Assembly: GCA_023255165.1 (NCBI GenBank)
Contig: JALRJD010000120.1
Span: 1-8,276 of the forward strand
Length of the DNA stretch: 8,276 bases
Direction: 5' to 3'
Source: Porticoccaceae bacterium
GTDB lineage: Bacteria; Pseudomonadota; Gammaproteobacteria; Pseudomonadales; Porticoccaceae
Shown here: piece by piece, positions 1 through 5,118 of the stretch
How the letters are laid out: each line of letters starts with the position of its first letter
Position numbering within the stretch: the stretch's first letter is position 1
The notes under the pieces: generated by a model
The model's database searches: none
Told to the model about the DNA's origin: nothing
The model's input: the letters and a program-made list of their open reading frames with translations, nothing else
Program-made: the position numbers and the translations under genes

Positions 1-124
1 TTATTTAGAAGCGGCTCAGGGCTGTTTATAAAAGACGCTCAGGGCTGTTTATTTAGAAGCCGCTCAGGGCTGTTTATACAAGCCGCTCAGGGCTGTTTAT
101 TTAGAAGCCGCTCACGGCTGTTAC
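1..124. repeat. Tandem 23/25-bp repeat array abutting the suhB stop codon
   Basis: Five copies of an 18-base core (GCCGCTCAGGGCTGTTTA with small changes) start at 11, 34, 59, 82 and 107. The spacing alternates 23, 25, 23, 25, because the AT-rich spacer is alternately 5 bases (TAAAA, TACAA) and 7 bases (TTTAGAA). The true unit is therefore about 48 bp. Bases 1-10 match the spacer before a core, so the array probably continues past the window edge. The last copy (107-124) stops one base before the suhB stop codon. Read along suhB, each core contains AGCC...GGCT, able to form a small stem. The copies and spacing are seen directly; the function is unknown. Confidence 0.9.
106..119 (-). terminator. 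suhB: Possible weak terminator or 3'-end hairpin of suhB
   Basis: The array copy nearest suhB has a C where the others have a G (position 115). This completes a perfect 5-bp stem, AGCCG/CGGCT, around a 4-base loop. On the suhB strand it is followed by TTCTAAATAAA, which is only weakly U-rich. The stem is short for an intrinsic terminator, so a role in ending or protecting the suhB transcript is only a suggestion. Confidence 0.3.
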
Positions 125-928
125 CTAGCGCAAATCACCAAGGTGTTTTGAGACCACTTTCAGGGTTGGCTTAAACAGCTTGGGGGTGCAGGCAATAATA
201 TGTCCGCTCTGCATAAATTGTTCGCCGCCATGAAAATCACTGACCATGCCGCCCGCTTCTCGCACCAGCAATGCACCAGCTGCGATATCCCAGGGCTTTA
301 AATACATTTCCCAGTAAGCGTCCATCCGCCCGGCTGCAACATAGGCCAGGTCGAGTGCCGCTGCGCCCATGCGTCTGATGCCCGACGAGTTGTGAGCCAA
401 GTCGTGCATGGTTTTCAGGTAGGCACCCATATGGTCGAAGGAAGGCGAGCTGAAAGGCACGCCGGTGGCGTAGAGTGCGCCGGCTTCGCTGGCGCGGCCG
501 GATACGCGAATGCGGCGGCCATTAAGTTTGGCGCCATCGCCGCGGCTGGCGGTAAATTCTTCCTGTTTAAAGGGTTCGAGAATCACTGCGTGCTCAAGTT
601 TGCCCTTGATCCGGCAGCCGATTGAAATTGCGACATGAGGAATGCCGCGAACAAAATTGGTGGTGCCATCCAGCGGATCGATAATCCACTCGACATCGCT
701 GTTGGGATTGCCGCTAACGCCACTCTCTTCACAGAGGAAACGGTGGTCGGGATAAGCCTTTTGGATATGGTAAATAATGGTCTCTTCCGAACGTCTGTCG
801 ACTTCGGTGACAAAGTCGTGACGGCCTTTTTCATCGACCTTGACCAGGTCGAGGTTGTCGGCGGCCTTGACGATCATTTCGCCTGCGGCGCGCGCAGCAC
901 GCAGGGCAATATTAACCATAGGTTGCAT
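125..928 (-). CDS. suhB: Inositol-1-monophosphatase family protein SuhB
   Basis: A 267-aa member of the Mg2+-dependent inositol monophosphatase family, the same length as E. coli SuhB. The family hydrolyses inositol phosphates. In E. coli SuhB also acts in the rRNA antitermination complex, a role assumed here by homology only. Visible motifs are the metal-binding glutamates in CEESG (residues 66-70), the signature DPLDGTTNF (84-92) with D84 and D87, and PWDIAAG (212-218) with the third metal aspartate at D214. The reading frame stays open upstream to 1090, but the start at 928 (MQPMVNIALRAAR) matches the family N-terminus. It has a GGA-type ribosome site about 9 bases upstream and leaves room for a promoter. 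The gene is divergent from trmJ, as in E. coli. Its stop is TAG and touches the repeat array at 1-124. Confidence 0.96.
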   Translation of the reverse strand: MQPMVNIALRAARAAGEMIVKAADNLDLVKVDEKGRHDFVTEVDRRSEETIIYHIQKAYPDHRFLCEESGVSGNPNSDVEWIIDPLDGTTNFVRGIPHVAISIGCRIKGKLEHAVILEPFKQEEFTASRGDGAKLNGRRIRVSGRASEAGALYATGVPFSSPSFDHMGAYLKTMHDLAHNSSGIRRMGAAALDLAYVAAGRMDAYWEMYLKPWDIAAGALLVREAGGMVSDFHGGEQFMQSGHIIACTPKLFKPTLKVVSKHLGDLR

Positions 929-962
929 GTAAATTATTCCAAGTGACTTAAAGAGCGCGCGC

Positions 963-971
963 ATTGTATCA
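963..971 (-). promoter_or_regulatory. suhB: Candidate suhB promoter, extended -10
   Basis: On the minus strand the sequence reads TGATACAAT, an extended -10 element (TGn plus TACAAT), 35 bases upstream of the suhB start. No good -35 hexamer lies at the usual distance, which is common for extended -10 promoters. The bases just downstream are GCGCGCGC (955-962). A GC-rich discriminator like this is associated in enterobacteria with growth-rate or stringent control. That regulation is an inference. Confidence 0.45.
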
Positions 972-979
972 GAAGTAAT

Positions 980-1008
980 GTGCCAGAGAAGAGTGATTCT
1001 GCTACACT
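980..1008 (+). promoter_or_regulatory. trmJ: Candidate trmJ promoter
   Basis: TGCTACACT (1000-1008) is an extended -10 element. GTGCCA (980-985) matches the -35 consensus at 4 of 6 positions with a 17-base spacer. The start would fall near 1015, giving a leader of about 50 bases. The -35 region lies back to back with the upstream part of the suhB promoter, so the two promoters probably share polymerase-contact space. Confidence 0.45.
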
Positions 1009-1026
1009 CGCCGCCGTTTTTTGGCC

Positions 1027-1048
1027 CCTGCAAAGGTGGCCATGCAGG
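1027..1048 (+). other. Hairpin in the trmJ leader
   Basis: CCTGCA (1027-1032) pairs with TGCAGG (1043-1048) around a 10-base loop. It lies just after a six-T run (1017-1022) and 6 bases before the AAGAGGTGAC ribosome site. It could tune trmJ translation, but a 6-bp stem of this kind can arise by chance. Confidence 0.25.
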
Positions 1049-1065
1049 TTTCCAAGAGGTGACAA

Positions 1066-1812
1066 GTGTCAATAACTGAGCGGCAGGCAAACATTCGTAT
1101 CGTGTTGGTCAACACCACCCACCCGGGCAATATTGGTGGTGCGGCGCGGGCAATGAAAAATATGGGGTTGGCGGAATTGTATCTGGTGCAGCCTCGCGAA
1201 TACCCCGCTCCCCGCGCGGTGTGGCGTGCAGCTGGCGCCCGCGATGTGTTGGCCAATGCAACCATTGTCGAATCGGTGGATGAAGCCATTGCCGACTGCG
1301 GGCTGGTGGTTGGAACCAGCGCCCGCGAGAGGCGTATTCCCTGGCCACTGTTAAACCCGCGGGAATGCGGTGAAAAAATCTATCTTGAGGCGGGCAGTCA
1401 CAAGACCGCACTGCTGTTTGGGCGCGAAGATCGCGGCCTGACCAACGACGAGCTACAGAAGTGCCACTACCATGTGCATATTCCCTCAAACCCCGAATAC
1501 AGTTCGCTGAATCTGGCGACGGCTGTGCAGGTGCTGGCCTATGAAGTTCGCATGGCCAGTCTTGTTGATCAGCAGGGCAACTTACCGCCTCTCACCGAAT
1601 GGGATCAGCCCCCGGTCAACGCCGGTGATCTGGAATTTTTCCACGAGCATCTGGCCACCACCATGGCCGAGTTGAAGTTCTATGATCCGGAAAACCCGAA
1701 GCAGCTTTTAACCCGTATGCGCCGGTTATTTAACCGCGTGCGCATGGATGAAATGGAAGTTTCCATCCTCCGTGGTCTGTTGTCAGCGGTGCAGCGTACA
1801 ATCCACAAATAA
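1066..1812 (+). CDS. trmJ: tRNA (cytidine/uridine-32-2'-O-)-methyltransferase TrmJ
   Basis: A 248-aa SPOUT-family methyltransferase, against 246 aa in E. coli. It uses S-adenosylmethionine to 2'-O-methylate position 32 in the anticodon loop of tRNAs, and works as a cytoplasmic dimer. The three family motifs are clear: NTTHPGNIGGAARAMKNMG (residues 16-34); LLFGREDRGLTNDEL (116-130), part of the knotted cofactor site; and HIPSNPEYSSLNLATAVQV (138-156), with the conserved Ser and Asn. The C-terminal region to 248 is the helical extension typical of TrmJ rather than TrmL. The start is GTG at 1066, preceded by a good AAGAGGTGAC ribosome site (1054-1063), and the protein begins MSITERQANIRIVLVNTTHP. 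It sits between suhB and the isc operon, as in E. coli. A separate isc promoter follows, so it is probably its own transcript. Confidence 0.96.
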   Translation: MSITERQANIRIVLVNTTHPGNIGGAARAMKNMGLAELYLVQPREYPAPRAVWRAAGARDVLANATIVESVDEAIADCGLVVGTSARERRIPWPLLNPRECGEKIYLEAGSHKTALLFGREDRGLTNDELQKCHYHVHIPSNPEYSSLNLATAVQVLAYEVRMASLVDQQGNLPPLTEWDQPPVNAGDLEFFHEHLATTMAELKFYDPENPKQLLTRMRRLFNRVRMDEMEVSILRGLLSAVQRTIHK

Positions 1813-1868
1813 CGCCGCAGGCTCTTAATTATTAACGCCGCAGGCTCTTGGCTACTAACGCCGCAGGC
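1810..1868 (+). repeat. Three-copy 23-bp tandem repeat starting at the trmJ stop codon
   Basis: The string TAACGCCGCAGGC occurs at 1810, 1833 and 1856, exactly 23 bases apart. Copies 1 and 2 match through TAACGCCGCAGGCTCTT. The third diverges after GGC into GCCTCC. The TAA of copy 1 is the trmJ stop codon. Each unit holds a small GCC/GGC inverted repeat followed by an AT-rich stretch. The units are seen directly; the function is unknown. Confidence 0.85.
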
Positions 1869-1932
1869 GCCTCCAGCACTCGGGCTTTGGTCAAAAAACA
1901 AAGGTTGTAGTTGCTGTTTAATCGCCTTGTAT

Positions 1933-1957
1933 TTACTTGACTAAAATAGTCGGGTAT
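1933..1957 (+). promoter_or_regulatory. IscR type 1 operator, promoter-proximal
   Basis: The dyad GACTAAAATAGTC (1939-1951), with flanks TTACTT and GGGTAT, matches the 25-base E. coli type 1 IscR consensus at 24 of 25 positions by eye. It covers the -35 hexamer and most of the spacer of the iscR promoter. [2Fe-2S]-IscR bound here would block polymerase, giving the classic feedback repression of the isc operon. Confidence 0.88.
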
Positions 1958-1965
1958 TAGATAAT
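1937..1965 (+). promoter_or_regulatory. iscR: Sigma70 promoter of the isc operon
   Basis: TTGACT (1937-1942) and GATAAT (1960-1965) are separated by 17 bases. Each hexamer differs from consensus at one position. The start should lie near 1972, giving a leader of about 35 bases. The promoter looks intrinsically strong, as expected for one held down by the overlapping IscR box. Confidence 0.85.
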
Positions 1966-1976
1966 CCCGCCAAACA

Positions 1977-2001
1977 CGGGTTGACTGTTTTAAACAGGTA
2001 T
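1977..2001 (+). promoter_or_regulatory. Second, weaker IscR type 1-like operator
   Basis: TTGACTGTTTTAAACAGGTAT (starting at 1981) with the preceding CGGG matches the type 1 consensus at about 20 of 25 positions. It keeps the left GACT and the right GGTAT but loses part of the right GTC. It lies 44 bases downstream of the first box, just after the expected transcript start. It includes the AGG (1996-1998) that probably serves as the iscR ribosome site. The E. coli iscR promoter also carries two type 1 sites, which supports the call. Confidence 0.6.
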
Positions 2002-2006
2002 CTTTT

Positions 2007-2483
2007 ATGCGGCTGACAACCAAAGGACGCTATGCGGTAACGGCGATGCTGGATCTCACCATCCATGCCGATGAAAAGCCGGTGTCGCTGTCTGACATCT
2101 CTCAACGCCAATCCATCTCTCTGTCCTATCTTGAGCAACTGTTCTCAAGACTGCGTCAATCGGGACTGGTATCCAGCGTGCGTGGCCCCGGTGGCGGTTA
2201 TCGCCTTGGCCGACCTGGCGAGAGTATTTTTATCGCGCAGATTATTGACGCGGTGAATGAATCAGTTGATACCACCAGTTGTCAGGGTAAAGGTGACTGC
2301 CAGGGTGGCGAGATCTGTCTGACCCACTCATTGTGGGATCAGCTCAGTCACGAGATACACAGCTTTTTAAATGCGATATCACTGGCCGATCTGGTGGCCC
2401 GTCGCGATGTGAAAAGCATCGCTCAGCGTCAGGTTGAGCAGCTGTTAATTTTAAATGAAAGCCCGCGGGCCAACGCCTGCTAA
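2007..2483 (+). CDS. iscR: Fe-S cluster-sensing transcription factor IscR
   Basis: A 158-aa Rrf2-family regulator. Residues 1-65 form the winged helix-turn-helix: MRLTTKGRYAVTAMLDL at the start, recognition helix around SLSYLEQLFSRLRQSGL (38-54), and wing GPGGGYRLGR (60-69). The cluster ligands C92, C98, C104 and H107 lie at the E. coli positions, so it should bind a [2Fe-2S] cluster. E43, the residue that limits apo-IscR binding to type 1 sites in E. coli, is also present. With cluster it is expected to repress its own promoter through the boxes at 1933 and 1977. Without cluster the family can act at type 2 sites elsewhere. The start is ATG at 2007 with a modest AGG ribosome site. It is first in the operon and 14 bases before iscS. 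Confidence 0.97.
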   Translation: MRLTTKGRYAVTAMLDLTIHADEKPVSLSDISQRQSISLSYLEQLFSRLRQSGLVSSVRGPGGGYRLGRPGESIFIAQIIDAVNESVDTTSCQGKGDCQGGEICLTHSLWDQLSHEIHSFLNAISLADLVARRDVKSIAQRQVEQLLILNESPRANAC

Positions 2484-2497
2484 AACTGGAGTAATAA

Positions 2498-3712
2498 ATG
2501 AGCCTTCCAATCTATCTCGACTATGCTGCAACCACTCCGGTTGATCCAGCGGTTGCCGACAAAATGATGCAGTTTCTGACACCGACTGGCCATTTTGGCA
2601 ATCCGGCGTCGCGCTCCCATGTATTCGGTTGGGAAGCTGAAGCCGCCGTGGAAGATGCCCGCGAGCAGGTCGCCAAGGTAATTGGCGCCGACCCACGGGA
2701 AATTGTCTGGACCTCTGGCGCCACCGAAGCCAACAATCTGGCTATCAAAGGCTGCGCGCACTTTAATCAGCGCAAGGGCAAGCACATTATTACGTCGCGC
2801 ATCGAACACAAAGCGGTGCTCGATACCTGCCGCCAGCTTGAGCGCGAAGGTTTTGAAGTTACCTATCTGGACCCGGATTCCGAGGGGCTGATACAACCAC
2901 AGGCTGTCGCCGACGCGATCCGCGAAGACACCACTGTGGTCTCGATCATGCACGTCAACAACGAGATCGGCACCCTCAATGATATTGCCGCTATCGGTGA
3001 AATCTGTCGCGAGAGAAAGGTTTTCTTCCACGTCGATTCAGCCCAGAGTGCCGGCAAAACGCCAATTGATGTCGAAGCGATGAAAGTTGATTTGATGTCA
3101 TTCTCGGCACACAAAATCTATGGCCCCAAAGGGATCGGCGCGCTCTATGTTCGCCGCAAGCCGCGGGTGCGTATCGAAGCACAGATGCACGGCGGTGGCC
3201 ACGAGCGCGGCATGCGTTCGGGCACGCTGCCAACTCACCAGATTGTTGCCATGGGCGAGGCGTTTCGCATTGCCGGCGAGCTCTATGATCAAGAGTCAGC
3301 GCGTATCGAAAAGCTGCGTCAGCGACTCTGGGACGGCGTATCGGATATGGAAGAGGTTTATCTGAATGGCTCGCCAACCCACCATGTTCCGGGCATTGTC
3401 AATATCAGTTTTGCCTTTGTTGAAGGTGAGTCGTTGATTATGGCGCTGCGCGATCTGGCGGTGTCCTCGGGTTCAGCCTGTACCTCGGCCAGTCTTGAGC
3501 CCTCCTATGTGCTGCGTGCACTGGGACTAAACGATGAAATGGCGCACAGCTCGATTCGATTCAGCATCGGCCGTTACACCACCGAACAGGATATAGATGA
3601 CGCCATCGCCAAGGTGCGTCACGCGGTTGGCAAGCTGCGAGAGCTGTCACCGCTGTGGGATATGTTTAAAGATGGCGTCGATTTGAGCCAGGTGGAGTGG
3701 GCGGCCCATTAA
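2498..3712 (+). CDS. iscS: Cysteine desulfurase IscS
   Basis: A 404-aa class V aminotransferase-fold enzyme, the same length as E. coli IscS. It converts L-cysteine to alanine and carries the sulfur as a persulfide to IscU and to other acceptors such as tRNA-thiolation enzymes. The PLP lysine is K206 in SFSAHKIYGPKG, with the ring-stacking H104 (RIEHKAV), D180 and Q183 (HVDSAQS). The persulfide cysteine is C328 in the mobile loop SSGSACTSASLEPSYV (323-338), typical of group I desulfurases. The C-terminal stretch SPLWDMFKDGVDLSQVEW matches the IscU-docking tail. The ATG at 2498 has a TGGAG site 6 bases upstream. It is followed by the longest gap inside the operon, 74 bases before iscU. Confidence 0.98.
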   Translation: MSLPIYLDYAATTPVDPAVADKMMQFLTPTGHFGNPASRSHVFGWEAEAAVEDAREQVAKVIGADPREIVWTSGATEANNLAIKGCAHFNQRKGKHIITSRIEHKAVLDTCRQLEREGFEVTYLDPDSEGLIQPQAVADAIREDTTVVSIMHVNNEIGTLNDIAAIGEICRERKVFFHVDSAQSAGKTPIDVEAMKVDLMSFSAHKIYGPKGIGALYVRRKPRVRIEAQMHGGGHERGMRSGTLPTHQIVAMGEAFRIAGELYDQESARIEKLRQRLWDGVSDMEEVYLNGSPTHHVPGIVNISFAFVEGESLIMALRDLAVSSGSACTSASLEPSYVLRALGLNDEMAHSSIRFSIGRYTTEQDIDDAIAKVRHAVGKLRELSPLWDMFKDGVDLSQVEWAAH

Positions 3713-3728
3713 AACTGTATTTCCATAC

Positions 3729-3778
3729 TGGTTTTAAACCAAGGCCGTTTTTAATTTACAGAATTATTGATTAAGGAG
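3729..3778 (+). promoter_or_regulatory. iscS-iscU spacer: small hairpin and strong iscU ribosome site
   Basis: In the 74-base gap, TGGTT (3729-3733) can pair with AACCA (3737-3741) around a 3-base loop. A GTTTTT run follows at 3748-3752. The pairing is short and could at most be a weak attenuator or RNA-processing end. AAGGAG (3773-3778) sits 8 bases before the iscU ATG and is the strongest ribosome site in the operon, consistent with high demand for the scaffold. No convincing internal promoter is seen. Confidence 0.45.
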
Positions 3779-3786
3779 TCATTGTT

Positions 3787-4170
3787 ATGGCTTACAGCGA
3801 AAAAGTTATCGATCACTACGAAAATCCACGCAACGTTGGCAAGCTTGACGACAGCTCAAAAAATGTCGGTACCGGCATGGTCGGCGCGCCCGCCTGTGGC
3901 GACGTGATGCGTTTGCAAATCCAGGTTAATAGCGATGGCATTATCGAAGATGCCAAGTTTAAAACCTACGGCTGCGGTTCCGCTATCGCCTCCAGCTCGC
4001 TGCTCACCGAGTGGGTCAAGGGCAAGCATATCAACGAAGCCGAGGCGATCAAGAACACCGAGATCGCCGAAGAACTGGCGCTGCCGCCGGTCAAGATTCA
4101 CTGCTCGGTGCTGGCGGAAGATGCGATTAAAGCCGCGGTCCGCAATATCCGCGAAAAGCAGGGGAGCTGA
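3787..4170 (+). CDS. iscU: Fe-S cluster assembly scaffold IscU
   Basis: A 127-aa scaffold protein, against 128 aa in E. coli. It receives sulfur from IscS and iron, builds a [2Fe-2S] cluster, and passes it on with help from HscA and HscB. The three cluster cysteines are C37 (GAPACGD), C63 (YGCGSAIASSS) and C106 (KIHCSVLAED). D39, the residue that tunes cluster release, is present. The HscA recognition motif LPPVK is at 99-103. The N-terminus MAYSEKVIDHYENPRNVG is almost identical to E. coli, which fixes the start. The C-terminal tail is shorter and ends in REKQGS. iscA begins 9 bases downstream. Confidence 0.98.
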   Translation: MAYSEKVIDHYENPRNVGKLDDSSKNVGTGMVGAPACGDVMRLQIQVNSDGIIEDAKFKTYGCGSAIASSSLLTEWVKGKHINEAEAIKNTEIAEELALPPVKIHCSVLAEDAIKAAVRNIREKQGS

Positions 4171-4179
4171 TCGACAGGC

Positions 4180-4503
4180 ATGGCTATCACGATGACACCA
4201 GCTGCCGAGCAGCATGTAATCAAGCACCTTGAGCATCGCGCCAAAGGCGTTGGTATTCGCCTCGGTGTGCGCACCACTGGTTGTTCTGGTCTCTCCTACG
4301 TGCTCGAGTTTGTCGACAGCGCTGAGCCTGAAGATCAGGTGTTTCAGTGTGGTGACGTCAAGCTGGTGATCGATCCGAAAAGTCTTGTCTACCTCGATGG
4401 CACCGAGCTGGACTATGTCAAAGAGGGTTTGAACGAGGGCTTCGAGTTTAAAAACCCCAATGTCAAGGACGAGTGCGGCTGTGGCGAGAGCTTCCACGTT
4501 TAG
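4180..4503 (+). CDS. iscA: A-type Fe-S carrier IscA
   Basis: A 107-aa HesB/IscA-family protein, the E. coli length. It carries [2Fe-2S] or [4Fe-4S] clusters, or iron, to target enzymes. The three conserved cysteines are C35 (RTTGCSGLSY), and C99 and C101 in the C-terminal DECGCGESFHV, which ends exactly as in E. coli. An additional, non-conserved cysteine is at C57. The ATG at 4180 aligns with the family N-terminus. The only good ribosome-site string, GGGGAG (4161-4166), is 13 bases away at the end of iscU, while ACAGG is only 1-2 bases away. Translation may therefore depend on coupling to iscU. Confidence 0.97.
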   Translation: MAITMTPAAEQHVIKHLEHRAKGVGIRLGVRTTGCSGLSYVLEFVDSAEPEDQVFQCGDVKLVIDPKSLVYLDGTELDYVKEGLNEGFEFKNPNVKDECGCGESFHV

Positions 4504-4566
4504 CGTGCGAAGCCCAGATTTTTTAGACCAGAGCTTTTTTCAGCGCTAACCACCGGGGCCGGTAGA

Positions 4567-5115
4567 TTGGATTTATCCACAGAGTTACTTGCAACAGACA
4601 ACTTCTTTCAACTTTTCTCCCTGCCGGCGGGATGGAAGATCGATCGCGCGCTGCTCGATTCCCGCTACCGCAAACTGCAACAGAACTTTCATCCCGACCG
4701 CTTTGCGACCAGGGGCGATGTTGAAAAACGTCTGGCCATGCAGACCACCTCACTGATCAATCAGGCCTACGACACCTTGAAGTCACCGCTCAAGCGCGCA
4801 CAGTATCTGTTGCAGCTGGGGGGGGTCGACGCCAGTCAGGAAACCCATATCACCAGCGATGGTGCGTTTCTGATGCAGCAGATTGAATTTCGCGAAGCAC
4901 TCGGCGAGCTGGAACAGAGCGCCGATCCGCTGGCTGCACTGGATGCCATGCGCGGCGATATACAGGGCCAATATCTGCAGTTGCAGAACGATTTTGAAGC
5001 ACAGCATCTGGCCGCCGATTACAATGACGCCCTGAACACCGTGGCAAAAATGCAATTCTTTGCCAAGCTGCTGGATGAAATCGAGCAGCGCGAAGAAGAG
5101 TTAGAGGACCTTTAA
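4567..5115 (+). CDS. hscB: J-domain co-chaperone HscB
   Basis: A 182-aa DnaJ-type co-chaperone specific for HscA, slightly longer than the 171 aa of E. coli. It delivers IscU to HscA and stimulates its ATPase. The J domain covers about residues 12-80, with the essential HPD at 42-44 in QNFHPDRFA. The C-terminal helical bundle (about 90-182) contains FLMQQIEFREAL (101-112), matching the IscU-contact helix FLMEQLELREEL. No ATG lies near the family start NFFQLFSLP. The best start is TTG at 4567, giving MDLSTELLATDNFFQLF, with a GGGG at 4555-4558 as a poor ribosome site. The TTG start and a 63-base gap after iscA suggest lower expression than IscU. The exact start is less certain than the gene. 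Confidence 0.94.
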   Translation: MDLSTELLATDNFFQLFSLPAGWKIDRALLDSRYRKLQQNFHPDRFATRGDVEKRLAMQTTSLINQAYDTLKSPLKRAQYLLQLGGVDASQETHITSDGAFLMQQIEFREALGELEQSADPLAALDAMRGDIQGQYLQLQNDFEAQHLAADYNDALNTVAKMQFFAKLLDEIEQREEELEDL

Positions 5116-5118
5116 ACC

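Noticed and set aside
1..124. CRISPR-like array of short repeats
   Set aside because: The repeats are only about 18 bases, the spacers are 5-7 bases and nearly identical to each other, and no cas genes are present. It is a simple tandem array.
929..1090. N-terminal extension of SuhB up to an ATG at 1090
   Set aside because: The extra 54 residues match no family sequence, would cross the trmJ start and both promoters, and the start at 928 gives exactly the E. coli length.
3713..3786. Internal promoter before iscU
   Set aside because: TTTACA at 3755 has no -10-like hexamer at 16-18 bases, and the gap is explained by the iscU leader.
3856..4497. Minus-strand open frame of 213 codons across iscU and iscA
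   Set aside because: It is antisense to two near-identical ISC homologues and shows no recognisable domain.
4504..4566. Terminator between iscA and hscB
   Set aside because: Two T-runs are present (4519-4524, 4535-4540), but the only pairing upstream is AAGC/GCTT across a 19-base loop, too weak. The operon is expected to read through.
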